Shown: one piece after another, positions 48,540 to 56,372 of the stretch
Layout: every line of letters begins with the position of its first letter
Position numbering within the stretch: the first letter of the stretch is position 1
Origin: Amycolatopsis acididurans
GTDB lineage: Bacteria > Actinomycetota > Actinomycetes > Mycobacteriales > Pseudonocardiaceae
Direction of reading: 5' to 3'
Length of the DNA: 64,000 nt
Assembly: GCF_012328925.1 (NCBI RefSeq)
Contig: NZ_JAAXLS010000024.1
Span: 1-64,000 of the forward strand
Made by a program: the position numbers and the translations under genes
Notes under the pieces: generated by a model
Databases searched by the model: none
Seen by the model: the letters and a program-made list of their open reading frames with translations, nothing else
What the model was told of the DNA's origin: nothing

Positions 48540-49865
48540 ATGCTGAACCGCACCGACCTGCGTGGAAAGGTCCCGTCCGCCGCCGAGCTGCGCACCACGC
48601 TGCCCCGCGCCGAGATCGACGTGGACGCCGCGCTGCATCGGGTCCGCCCGGTGGTGGAGGCGGTGCGCGACCGCGGTGTCGAAGCGGTGCTGCAGTACAC
48701 CGAGCAGTTCGACCGGGTGCGCCCGTCGACCGTGCGGGTGCCCGCCGCGGAGCTGAACAAGGCGCTGGCCGAGCTCGACCCGGCCGTGCGCGCCGCGCTG
48801 GAGGAGGCCATCGCGCGGGCCCGCAAGGTGCACGCCGACCAGCGCCGCGCCGACGTGACCACGAAGGTCGCCGAGGGCGGCACGGTCACCGAGCGCTGGG
48901 TGCCGGTCGAGCGCGTCGGGCTCTACGCCCCGGGCGGGCTCGCGGTGTATCCGTCCAGCGTCGTGATGAACGTGGTGCCGGCGCAGGCCGCGGGCGTCGG
49001 TTCGCTCGTGCTGTGCACGCCGCCGCAGGCCGAGTTCGGCGGCAGGCCGCACCCGGCGACACTGGCCGCGGCCGCGCTGCTCGGCGTGGACGAGGTGTGG
49101 GCGGCGGGCGGCGCGCAGGCCGTGGCGCTGATGGCCTACGGCGGCACCGACACCGACGGCGGCGAGCTGGCCCCGGTCGACATGGTGACCGGTCCCGGCA
49201 ACATCTACCTGACCGCCGCCAAGCGCATGCTGCGCGGCATCATCGGCATCGACTCCGAGGCCGGGCCGACCGAGATCGCGATCCTTGCCGACGAGACCGC
49301 CGACGCCGGCCACGTCGCCGCGGACCTGATCAGCCAGGCCGAGCACGACACGCTCGCCGCGAGCGTGCTCGTCACCACCTCACCCGAGCTGGCCGACGCG
49401 GTCGACCGCGAGCTGGACTCCCGCGTCGCCGCGACCAAGCACACCGAACGCGTCGGGGAAGCGTTGCGGGGCAAGCAGTCCGGCGTCGTCCTGGTGTCCA
49501 CTGTGGATGACGGGCTGAAGGTGGTCGACGCCTACGCGGCCGAGCACCTGGAGATTCAGACCGCCAACGCGCGCGAGGTCGCGGCGCGGGTGCGCAACGC
49601 GGGCGCGGTGTTCGTCGGGCCGTACGCGCCCGTCTCGCTCGGCGACTACTGCGCCGGTTCGAACCACGTGCTGCCCACCGGCGGTTTCGCACGGCATTCC
49701 TCGGGGCTGTCCGTGCAGAGCTTCCTGCGCGGCATCCACGTGATCGACTACAGCGAACAGGCGTTGCGCGAGGTGGCGGACAAGGTGGTCGCGCTGGCCA
49801 ACGCCGAGGACCTGCCCGCCCACGGTGAGGCCGTGACGGCGCGCTTTACGCGAGGAGCTTCGTGA
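48540..49865 (+). CDS. hisD: Histidinol dehydrogenase
   Basis: HisD makes the two final NAD-dependent oxidations from L-histidinol to histidine. The 441 residues have VERVGLYAPGGLAVYPSSVVMNVVPA, GGAQAVALMAYGGTD, DMVTGPGNIYLTAAKRM, EAGPTEIAILADE, ADLISQAEHDTLAASVLVT, AEHLEIQ and GSNHVLPTGGFARHSSGLSV with the zinc-binding His and Asp positions. Stop overlaps hisC as GTGA. Confidence 0.97.
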   Translation: MLNRTDLRGKVPSAAELRTTLPRAEIDVDAALHRVRPVVEAVRDRGVEAVLQYTEQFDRVRPSTVRVPAAELNKALAELDPAVRAALEEAIARARKVHADQRRADVTTKVAEGGTVTERWVPVERVGLYAPGGLAVYPSSVVMNVVPAQAAGVGSLVLCTPPQAEFGGRPHPATLAAAALLGVDEVWAAGGAQAVALMAYGGTDTDGGELAPVDMVTGPGNIYLTAAKRMLRGIIGIDSEAGPTEIAILADETADAGHVAADLISQAEHDTLAASVLVTTSPELADAVDRELDSRVAATKHTERVGEALRGKQSGVVLVSTVDDGLKVVDAYAAEHLEIQTANAREVAARVRNAGAVFVGPYAPVSLGDYCAGSNHVLPTGGFARHSSGLSVQSFLRGIHVIDYSEQALREVADKVVALANAEDLPAHGEAVTARFTRGAS

Positions 49866-50959
49866 GCACCGACGATGTGACGCTGGACGACCTGCCGCTG
49901 CGCGAGGACCTGCGCGGCCGCAGCCCGTATGGCGCGCCGCAGCTGGACGTGCCGGTCCGGCTCAACACCAACGAGAACCCGTACCCGCCGCCGCCCGAGC
50001 TGGTCGACGACGTGACCGCGGCGGTGCGCGAGGCCGCCGCCGGGCTGCACCGCTACCCGGACCGGGACGCGATCGCCTTGCGGCAGGATCTGGCGAGCTA
50101 CCTGAGCCGCTCGACGGGCGTGGCGTTGTCGGAGCGCAACCTGTGGGCCGCCAACGGTTCCAACGAGGTGCTGCAGCAGATCCTGCAGGCCTTCGGCGGG
50201 CCCGGCCGCACCGCGCTGGGCTTCGAGCCGTCGTACTCGATGCACCCGATCATCGCGGCCGGCACGCGCACCGAATGGGCGCCGACGCCGCGCCGGGCGG
50301 ACTTCACCCTGGACACCGCGCGGGCCGCGGAGATCGTGGCCGAGCGCAAGCCCGACGTCGTGTTCGTGACGAGCCCGAACAATCCGACCGGCGGCTCGAT
50401 TCCGTTGGCGGAGCTGGAATCCCTGCTGCGCGCGGCGCCGGGGATCGTGGTGGTGGACGAGGCCTACGCGGAGTTCTCCTCGCAGCCCAGCGCCACCCGG
50501 CTGCTGGCGGAATTCCCGGCCAAGCTGATCGTGTCGCGCACGATGAGCAAGGCGTTCGCGTTCGCGGGCGGCAGGCTGGGCTATCTCGCGGCGGCGCCCG
50601 CGGTCGTGGACGCGCTGCAGCTGGTGCGGTTGCCCTATCACCTCTCGCTGCTGACGCAGGCGGCGGCGCGGGCCGCGCTGCGGCACGCCGACGCGACGCT
50701 CGCGACGGTCGCGAAGCTCGCCGCGGAGCGGGACCGGGTGGTGGAAGCCTTGCTGGGACTGGGTTTCACCCCGGTGCCCAGTGACGCCAACTTCGTCCTG
50801 TTCGGACGGTTCAACGACGCCAAGGCCAGCTGGCAGTCCTATGTGGATGCCGGAGTGCTGATCCGGGACGTGGGTATCGAAGGGCACCTGCGCGTCACGA
50901 TCGGCACCCCGGAGGAGAACGACGCCTTCCTGGCGGCGAGCAAGGAGGTGCCCCGGTGA
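49862..50959 (+). CDS. hisC: Histidinol-phosphate aminotransferase
   Basis: HisC transaminates imidazole-acetol phosphate to histidinol phosphate with PLP. The 365 residues show RLNTNENPYPPP, GLHRYPDRDA, WAANGSNEVLQQIL, FVTSPNNPTGGSIPL, VVVDEAYAEFSSQPS, the Schiff-base lysine in SRTMSKAFAFAGGRLGYLAA, and a C-terminal HLRVTIGTPEENDAFL. GTG 49862 overlaps hisD. GTG overlap at the 3' end couples to hisB. Confidence 0.96.
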   Translation: MSTDDVTLDDLPLREDLRGRSPYGAPQLDVPVRLNTNENPYPPPPELVDDVTAAVREAAAGLHRYPDRDAIALRQDLASYLSRSTGVALSERNLWAANGSNEVLQQILQAFGGPGRTALGFEPSYSMHPIIAAGTRTEWAPTPRRADFTLDTARAAEIVAERKPDVVFVTSPNNPTGGSIPLAELESLLRAAPGIVVVDEAYAEFSSQPSATRLLAEFPAKLIVSRTMSKAFAFAGGRLGYLAAAPAVVDALQLVRLPYHLSLLTQAAARAALRHADATLATVAKLAAERDRVVEALLGLGFTPVPSDANFVLFGRFNDAKASWQSYVDAGVLIRDVGIEGHLRVTIGTPEENDAFLAASKEVPR

Positions 50960-51555
50960 CCCGGGTCGGCAAGGTTTCCAGGACCACCAAGGAGTCCTCG
51001 ATCTCGGTCGTGCTCGACCTCGACGGCACCGGGGAGGTCGAGGTCTCCACGGGCGTGCCGTTCTACGACCACATGCTGCACTCGTTCGGCGTGCACGGTT
51101 CGCTGGATCTGAAGATCGAGGCGACCGGTGACGTGCACATCGACGCGCACCACACGGTCGAGGACACCGCCATCGTGCTGGGGCAGGCGCTGCGGCAGGC
51201 GCTGGGGGACAAGAAGGGCATCCGCCGCTTCGGCGACGCGTGGATCCCGATGGACGAAACCCTCGCCCACGCCGCGATCGACGTGTCGGGGCGGCCGTAC
51301 TGCGTGCACGTGGGCGAGCCTGCCGAGTTCAACACGTTCACCATCGGCGGCAACTACCCGTTCGTGCTGAACCGGCACGTGTTCGACTCGCTGTCGTTCC
51401 ACGCGCAGATCGCGCTGCACGTGCGGGTCGTCCACGGCCGGGACCCGCACCACATCACCGAAGCCGAGTTCAAGGCGGTCGCGAGGGCACTGCGCGCGGC
51501 CACCGAAGCCGACCCGCGCGCGGGCGGCATCCCGTCGACCAAGGGAGTGCTGTGA
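50956..51555 (+). CDS. hisB: Imidazoleglycerol-phosphate dehydratase
   Basis: HisB dehydrates IGP to imidazole-acetol phosphate. This is the monofunctional actinobacterial type (199 residues, no phosphatase domain). It has two duplicated metal sites: GVPFYDHMLHSFGVHG with HIDAHHTVEDTAIVLG and FDSLSFHAQIALHVRVVHGRDPHHITEAEFKAVARAL. The start GTG 50956 overlaps hisC, the end overlaps the next small gene as GTGA. Confidence 0.96.
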   Translation: MTRVGKVSRTTKESSISVVLDLDGTGEVEVSTGVPFYDHMLHSFGVHGSLDLKIEATGDVHIDAHHTVEDTAIVLGQALRQALGDKKGIRRFGDAWIPMDETLAHAAIDVSGRPYCVHVGEPAEFNTFTIGGNYPFVLNRHVFDSLSFHAQIALHVRVVHGRDPHHITEAEFKAVARALRAATEADPRAGGIPSTKGVL

Positions 51556-51710
51556 GCAAGGAGGTCGTCGGGATCATCCTGCTCGCCGTGGCGGGATTCC
51601 TCGCCGGCGGGGTCTACAGCACGTGGAAGACGGCCAAGCTGCTGGCCGGACTCCTGATGGTCGCCGCCCTGCTCGCGCTGGGCGGCGCCATCATCTGGTT
51701 CGTCGGCTAG
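51552..51710 (+). CDS. Small membrane protein coupled to hisB, 52 aa
   Basis: Reading MSKEVVGIILLAVAGFLAGG, this protein has two hydrophobic helices (residues 5-21 and 31-49) separated by YSTWKTAKL. GTG 51552 overlaps the hisB TGA, so it is translationally coupled. I do not recognise the family. The his operon ends here; the following gene is convergent MmpL. A second small membrane protein occurs between hisF and hisI. Confidence 0.7.
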   Translation: MSKEVVGIILLAVAGFLAGGVYSTWKTAKLLAGLLMVAALLALGGAIIWFVG

Positions 51711-51757
51711 GGACTGTTCGCAGGAAATCCGCTCCGCCACTTTTGAAGAGCGTTCGA

Positions 51758-53887
51758 TCAGACCTTCTCCGGCACGCGCTTCTCGAGGCGGTGGGCCAGG
51801 CGTGAGCCCTCGACGTCGATGTCCGGCAGGACGCGGTCCAGCCACTTCGGCAGCCACCAGGCTCCCTTGCCCAGCAGCGACATCACCGCGGGCACGATCG
51901 TCATGCGCACCACGAACGCGTCCACCGCGACCCCGAACGCCAGCGCGAAACCGATCGACTGGATCAGGCTCGAATCGGCCAGCACGAAACCCGCGAACAC
52001 ACTGATCATGATCAGCGCGGCCGCGACGACGACGCGTGAACCGTGGTGGAAACCGGTCACCATCGCCTCCTGCGGGTCGGCGCCGTGCACGTGTTCCTCG
52101 CGCATCCGCGTCACCAGGAACACCTGGTAGTCCATCGCGAGCCCGAACAGCACACCGATCAGCAGGATCGGCAGCATGCTCATGATCGGCCCGGTCGAGG
52201 AGACACCGAGCAGATTCGTGAGCCAGCCCCACTGGAACACCGCGACCACCGCACCGAACGTCGCGACGACCGAACCGAGGAACCCGAGCGTCGCCTTCAG
52301 CGGCACCACGACCGACCGGAAGACCAGCATCAGCAACAGGAACGCCAGCCCGACGATCAGCACCAGATAGGGCAGCATCGCCGCGCCGAGCTTCTTCGAC
52401 ACGTCGATCTGCATCGCGGTCTGCCCGGTCACCGACAACTGCGCGTCACTCGGCAGCGCGCGGATGTCGCTCACCAGCTGCTCGGTCTGGTCGCTGCTCG
52501 GCCCGCTCTTCGGGATCACCGTGAACATCGCCGTGTCCCGTTGCGCGTTGAACATCGGCTGCGTCACCGCGGCCACGTCGCCCAGCCGCGACACGTCGTC
52601 GGCGGCCTGCGTCGCGGCGGCCGTCGTCGCGTCGGACACCACCACGATCAGCGGGCCGTTGGTCCCCGCACCGAACCCGCGGCTGACCATCTCGTAAGCC
52701 TTGCGCTGCGTGGAATCGGGCGCCGCCGTGGCGTCGTTGGGCAGACCGAGCTGCATGCTCAGCGCGGGGATCGCGACCACGAGCAGCCCGGCGACACCCA
52801 GCAACAGGGCCGGAACCCGGTGCTTCGCGACGAACCCCGCCCACCGCCGGCCCGCGCCACCGCTGGGCTTCGGCGCCCGCTTCGGCAGCACCTTGCGCCC
52901 GGCGAAGCCCAGGATCGCGGGCAGCAGGGTGAGCGCGATGAGCACGGCGATCGCGACCGTGGCCGCGGCGGCGATGCCCATCTGGCCGAGGAACGGGATG
53001 CCGACGACGGTCAGCCCCACCAGCGCGATGATCACCGTCAGCCCGGCGAACACGACCGCCGAACCCGCCGTGCCGACACTGCGCGCGGCCGCCTCTTCGG
53101 GCTCATGGCCGGCACCGAGCTCGTGCCGGTACCGCGAGACGATGAACAACGCGTAGTCGATGCCGACGGCCAAGCCGAGCATCAACGCGAGGATCGGGGT
53201 GTTCGAGTTCAGCTCGACGAAACCGGAGACGGTCATGATCCCGGTCATCCCGACGCCCACGCCGATCAGCGCGGTCAGCAGCGGCAGCCCGGCGGCGATC
53301 AGCGAGCCGAACGTCACGGTCAGCACGATCGCCGCGACGATGACGCCGATGCCTTCCGTGGCACCGGTCGCCGGGACGCCCTGGATGGCGTCACCGCCGA
53401 ACTCGACCGTGAAACCGTCGTGCCGCAACGTGTCCGCGGGCGTCGTCAGTGCCGCGCGATCCCCGTCGGTGATCTCGGACGCCTGCACTCCGTAGCTGAC
53501 CTGGACCAGCGCGATCCGGCCGTCCGGCGAGATCGTCCTGCCCTGGAACGGATCCGCGACCATGCGGGCCTTCGGCGCGGTCTTCAGCTCGGTCACCAGC
53601 TGTTCGACGGCGGCGTGGTTGACCGGATCGGTGAGCTTCTGTCCCGATGGTGCCTCGATCGCGACCCTCGCGGTCGCGCCCCCGACCTGCGCCTGCGGAA
53701 AGCGTTCCTTGAGGTGGTCGATCGCGCGCTGCGACTCCGTGCCGGGAATGGTCACGGAGTTGGACATCTGCCCGGACAGCGTCAGCGCGCCGGCGCCGAG
53801 CGCGATCAGCGCCACCACCCAGAGGCCGACGATCCGCCAGCGGTGGCGGAAGGAGACCCGGGCGAGCCGGTAAAGCAGGGTGGCCAC
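51758..53887 (-). CDS. MmpL-family (RND) transporter
   Basis: This 709-residue exporter has the RND layout: a first helix (RWRIVGLWVVALIALGAGAL), a periplasmic domain (residues about 40-175), a five-helix block (about 185-340), a second periplasmic domain (about 370-510), and the final block (about 515-680). Asp/Tyr-type proton-relay positions in ALMLGLAVGIDYALFIVSRYR and VLFGLAMDYQVFLVTRMREEH are visible. MmpL proteins export lipids or drugs. It starts at ATG 53887, downstream of three palindromic operators and divergent from a TetR gene. Confidence 0.93.
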   Translation of the reverse strand: MATLLYRLARVSFRHRWRIVGLWVVALIALGAGALTLSGQMSNSVTIPGTESQRAIDHLKERFPQAQVGGATARVAIEAPSGQKLTDPVNHAAVEQLVTELKTAPKARMVADPFQGRTISPDGRIALVQVSYGVQASEITDGDRAALTTPADTLRHDGFTVEFGGDAIQGVPATGATEGIGVIVAAIVLTVTFGSLIAAGLPLLTALIGVGVGMTGIMTVSGFVELNSNTPILALMLGLAVGIDYALFIVSRYRHELGAGHEPEEAAARSVGTAGSAVVFAGLTVIIALVGLTVVGIPFLGQMGIAAAATVAIAVLIALTLLPAILGFAGRKVLPKRAPKPSGGAGRRWAGFVAKHRVPALLLGVAGLLVVAIPALSMQLGLPNDATAAPDSTQRKAYEMVSRGFGAGTNGPLIVVVSDATTAAATQAADDVSRLGDVAAVTQPMFNAQRDTAMFTVIPKSGPSSDQTEQLVSDIRALPSDAQLSVTGQTAMQIDVSKKLGAAMLPYLVLIVGLAFLLLMLVFRSVVVPLKATLGFLGSVVATFGAVVAVFQWGWLTNLLGVSSTGPIMSMLPILLIGVLFGLAMDYQVFLVTRMREEHVHGADPQEAMVTGFHHGSRVVVAAALIMISVFAGFVLADSSLIQSIGFALAFGVAVDAFVVRMTIVPAVMSLLGKGAWWLPKWLDRVLPDIDVEGSRLAHRLEKRVPEKV

Positions 53888-53927
53888 GGTCGTGCTCCGT
53901 TCGTCATTCCTTCGGGTGATGAAAACG

Positions 53928-53990
53928 CTAGCCGATCGGCAAGGTCATCAACAAGCCGATCGGCTAGTGTGTGACTAGCCGCACGGCTAG
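53928..53990. promoter_or_regulatory. Three 16-bp palindromic operators between MmpL and TetR genes
   Basis: Three copies match CTAGCCGNNCGGCTAG: site 1 at 53928-53943 (right half CGGCAAG), site 2 at 53952-53967 (left half CAAGCCG), site 3 at 53975-53990 (perfect). Start-to-start spacing is 24 and 23 bp, about two helical turns. Sites 1 and 2 also together form a 13-bp-arm inverted repeat. They lie between divergent MmpL (53887) and TetR (54055) genes, so TetR probably binds them and represses both. Confidence 0.85.
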
Positions 53991-54054
53991 GGGTTTCGCG
54001 GTTGCCTCTTGGTGAAAAGGCCACGTATCCTCGGCCTGCTCACAGGGAGGTCAG

Positions 54055-54657
54055 ATGACGGCCGAAGCGGCCAGCGCGACGTCGCGTGGCCAGGAGGGCA
54101 CCCGCGCGCGCCTGCTCGCGACCGCGTTGCGGCTGTTCTCCGAGCACGGTGTCGAGGGCACGTCGCTGCAGATGATCGCCGACGCGCTCGGGGTCACGAA
54201 GGCCGCCGTGTACTACCACTTCAAGACCAAGGACGAGATCACCGAGGCGGTCGCCGAGCCGGGCCTGCGGGAGCTCGACCAGATCGTCACCGAGGCCGCC
54301 GCGATGCGCAGGCCGGGTGCCCGGATCGACCATCTGCTGGCCGGTTTCGTGGACGTCGTGGTGCGCTACCGCTCGCTCGTCGCGCTGGTCAGCCGCGATC
54401 CCGGCGTCATGCGTGCGCTCACCCGGTCGTGGTCGGGGCGGGAGAACTTCAGCGTCCGGATGACGGAGATCCTGACCGGTCCGGACGGCGGGGTGAGCCG
54501 GGCGGTGGCCGTGCACGCGGCGATCGCCGGAATCGCGCTGACCGGCGGTGCGCACGATTTCGCCGGTATCGAGGACGACAAGCTCCGCGAGAGCCTGCTG
54601 GAGGTCGGGCGCAAGCTGCTCGGCAGGCCGAGAAAGGTCAGGTCAGGGGCAGCTTGA
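54055..54657 (+). CDS. TetR-family regulator of the MmpL gene
   Basis: This 200-residue regulator has an N-terminal TetR HTH (residues about 10-60; GTRARLLATALRLFSEHGVEGTSLQMIADALGVTKAAVYYHFKTKDEI) and an all-helical ligand domain. ATG 54055 has GGGAGG upstream. It is divergent from the MmpL exporter, with three operators between, the classic local-repressor arrangement. Its ligand is probably a substrate of the exporter, unknown. The 3' end overlaps the convergent GNAT gene by 20 bp. Confidence 0.9.
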   Translation: MTAEAASATSRGQEGTRARLLATALRLFSEHGVEGTSLQMIADALGVTKAAVYYHFKTKDEITEAVAEPGLRELDQIVTEAAAMRRPGARIDHLLAGFVDVVVRYRSLVALVSRDPGVMRALTRSWSGRENFSVRMTEILTGPDGGVSRAVAVHAAIAGIALTGGAHDFAGIEDDKLRESLLEVGRKLLGRPRKVRSGAA

Positions 54658-55063
54658 GCACGGTGGCCGCCTCGGTGAAGCCGAGGGCGCGGTAGTAGTC
54701 GCGGGCGCACCGGGTGGGCACGAGGACCTCGATCGCGCCGGCCGCGCGTGCGCGGGCGACGACCGCGTCGACGAGTTGTCTGCCGACGCCCCTGCCGCGG
54801 TGCTCCGGGGCGACCATGAGTTCCTGCAGTTCGCACACCTGGCCGCCCGCGTAGAAGACGAGGAACCGGGTGGCGAGCGCGTAGCCGATCACGGCGCCCT
54901 CGTCGTCGGCGACCAGCAGGTCGGTGCCGTCGTAGGTCTGGGCTAGCAGATACTCGTAGTCCCGGTCGAAGGCCTGGCGCCGCGCCGGGTAGCCGGTCAC
55001 GAACTGCCGGAGCAGCTCGAACACGGCATCGGCGTCGGTGACGTCCGCGGGCCTGATGTGCAC
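54638..55063 (-). CDS. GNAT-family N-acetyltransferase
   Basis: This 141-residue acetyltransferase starts MHIRPADVTDADAVFELLRQ and has the acetyl-CoA motif LMVAPEHRGRGVGRQLVDAVV (Q/RxxGxG/A, about residues 88-108), then YYRALGFTEAATVLKL. The substrate is unknown; the domain could act on small amines or proteins. GTG 55063 is preceded by CACAAT 6 nt upstream, so it is probably leaderless. It overlaps the TetR gene by 20 bp at its 3' end. Its promoter lies in the tail of a decayed kptA. Confidence 0.88.
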   Translation of the reverse strand: MHIRPADVTDADAVFELLRQFVTGYPARRQAFDRDYEYLLAQTYDGTDLLVADDEGAVIGYALATRFLVFYAGGQVCELQELMVAPEHRGRGVGRQLVDAVVARARAAGAIEVLVPTRCARDYYRALGFTEAATVLKLPLT

Positions 55064-55067
55064 GCCC

Positions 55068-55230
55068 TTATTGTGCTGGCTCGCGCAGGAAGCGGGGTGG
55101 CACGTGCGCGGTGAGCCAGACCCCGTTCGCACTGACGCGGAACTCGTGGGGCTGATGTCGTGCGGCGTGTGCCGGAGGTGGCGGGAAAGCCGCTTGGAGA
55201 GCGCTACCGGTCCGTCGTCGTCCAGGGACG
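55068..55230 (-). pseudogene. kptA: Decayed RNA 2'-phosphotransferase (kptA/Tpt1) remnant
   Basis: On the minus strand two fragments of KptA remain in different frames. The N-terminal frame reads ALSKRLSRHLRHTPHDI (about 55157-55207), matching the SKxLSxxLRHxPExI start of KptA/Tpt1. The C-terminal frame reads HEFRVSANGVWLTAHVPPRF (about 55086-55150), matching the RxxNGVWLTxxVPxxFL end. The central ~120 residues, including the NAD-binding core, are missing, so a deletion joined the ends. It ends at TAA 55068-55070, where the GNAT promoter begins. KptA transfers the tRNA 2'-phosphate to NAD; here it is non-functional. Confidence 0.82.
55070..55075 (-). promoter_or_regulatory. Predicted -10 box of the GNAT gene
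   Basis: CACAAT on the minus strand lies 6 nt before GTG 55063. It overlaps the stop of the kptA remnant. Confidence 0.5.
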
Positions 55231-55231
55231 C

Positions 55232-55693
55232 TCAGGCGCCGCCCTCGGTGGCGGGCTTGAGCAGCCGCGCGCCGGGGCCGAACTTCGCCATCTGGTCGTC
55301 CTGGTTGTACAGCCCGCACGCCCGCAGCGACAGGCAGCCGCAGCCCACGCACCCGGTCAGCCGGTCCCGCAGCCGCCGCAGGGCGTCGATCCGCGCGTCG
55401 AGCTCGTCCTGCCAGGTGCGGGACAGGCGCGCCCAGTCGGCCTTGGTGGGGGCGTGGTCGTGCGGCAGGGTGACCAGTGCCTCGCTGATCTCCTCCAGGC
55501 TCAGGCCCACCCGCTGCGCCGCGCGGATGAACGCGATGCGCCGCAGTACGGAGCGCGAATACCGTCGTTGGTTGCCCGCGGAGCGCTCTGAGAAGATCAG
55601 CCCGCGGTCCTCGTAGAACCGTAGGGCCGTATGCGGCACGCCGCTGCGTTCCGCGACCTGCCCGATGCTGAGGTGGTCGGCAAGCTTGCTCAC
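55232..55693 (-). CDS. soxR: SoxR-type redox-sensing MerR regulator
   Basis: SoxR senses redox-active compounds through a [2Fe-2S] cluster. The 153 residues have an N-terminal MerR HTH (SIGQVAERSGVPHTALRFYEDRGLI), a dimerisation helix, and the cluster motif C115-x2-C118-x-C120-x5-C126 (CVGCGCLSLRAC). This fits E. coli SoxR closely. GTG 55693 follows TAAGCT 6 nt upstream. A near-palindrome at 55712-55731 is a likely SoxR box. The usual actinobacterial targets are oxidoreductases and exporters; here the MmpL and GNAT genes are nearby but not adjacent. Confidence 0.93.
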   Translation of the reverse strand: MSKLADHLSIGQVAERSGVPHTALRFYEDRGLIFSERSAGNQRRYSRSVLRRIAFIRAAQRVGLSLEEISEALVTLPHDHAPTKADWARLSRTWQDELDARIDALRRLRDRLTGCVGCGCLSLRACGLYNQDDQMAKFGPGARLLKPATEGGA

Positions 55694-55699
55694 GCCGCC

Positions 55700-55705
55700 A
55701 GCTTA
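55700..55705 (-). promoter_or_regulatory. Predicted -10 box of soxR
   Basis: TAAGCT on the minus strand lies 6 nt before GTG 55693, a leaderless start. Confidence 0.5.
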
Positions 55706-55711
55706 GCCCGA

Positions 55712-55731
55712 ACTTCAACTTAAGTCGAGGT
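55712..55731. promoter_or_regulatory. Candidate SoxR box
   Basis: This 20-bp imperfect palindrome (minus strand ACCTCGACTTAAGTTGAAGT) matches the shape of the enterobacterial box CCTCAAGTTAACTTGAGG. It sits between the -10 and the -35 region of soxR, typical of MerR regulators, and suggests autoregulation. Confidence 0.65.
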
Positions 55732-55891
55732 TGACCACCGGCGCCGACCGGCGGTGGAAGCCGGTCCACAGTGGATCAATACAGAAACGTGCCGGGGCGA
55801 GCACAACTTGTCGAATCAGCCCGCGCGGCCGTCCACAAAGGACTTTTGAACATTGCGGAACAGCACGGTCACCCGCTGTCGCCGGGAGCGG

Positions 55892-56260
55892 TCATGTCGG
55901 TCCGAGCATCGCGCCGGGCAGTAAGCGGCACAACGACTCGGCACTCACCTGCAGATCCTCGGCCGCGGCGGCGGCCTGCTCCAGTTCGCTGCGCACGGTC
56001 TGGTGGCGTGGCAGCCCCAGCTCGTTCTCGGATTGCGTCAGCACCGGGCAGTCGCGTAACTGGTCGAGAATGCGGGTGAGTGCCGAGGCGGTGCAGTTCA
56101 TCCCGTGCATTAGCCTGTGCAACTCGGTGGGGCCGAGGTTCTCGGCCTTGAACCGGCTCAGCTCGGCGGCCAGTTCGGCGGTCAGACTCAGAATCCTGCG
56201 CGTGGGCGCCGGTCTGTCGACGCTTTCGGGACGGATCTCGGAACTGCTGTGAGACAGCAT
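55892..56260 (-). CDS. Hypothetical helical protein, 122 aa
   Basis: The protein begins MLSHSSSEIRPESVDRPAPT and is strongly helical in its middle and C-terminal half (LTAELAAELSRFKAENLGP; LHRLMHGMNCTASALTRIL; SELEQAAAAAEDLQVSAESL). No signal peptide, helix-turn-helix or catalytic motif is obvious. ATG 56260 is chosen because GAGGGAG precedes it. It is divergent from hisH by 112 bp. Function unknown. Confidence 0.62.
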   Translation of the reverse strand: MLSHSSSEIRPESVDRPAPTRRILSLTAELAAELSRFKAENLGPTELHRLMHGMNCTASALTRILDQLRDCPVLTQSENELGLPRHQTVRSELEQAAAAAEDLQVSAESLCRLLPGAMLGPT

Positions 56261-56360
56261 CGTCACTCCCTCGGGTTGCCCCCCGAGCCGGTATTTTCCC
56301 CCGGACCGGAGGGCCTAAACCGGACTTCGGCGTCTTTGGAGGCCGTTGCCCGGTCCAGCC

Positions 56361-56366
56361 TAGACT
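56361..56366 (+). promoter_or_regulatory. Predicted -10 box of hisH
   Basis: TAGACT lies 6 nt before ATG 56373, a leaderless start. Confidence 0.55.
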
Positions 56367-56372
56367 GGACAC

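Noticed and set aside
51758..53887. MmpL with a mycobacterial-style lipid locus
   Set aside because: No polyketide synthase, acyltransferase or MmpS gene is adjacent, so a lipid-export function cannot be claimed.
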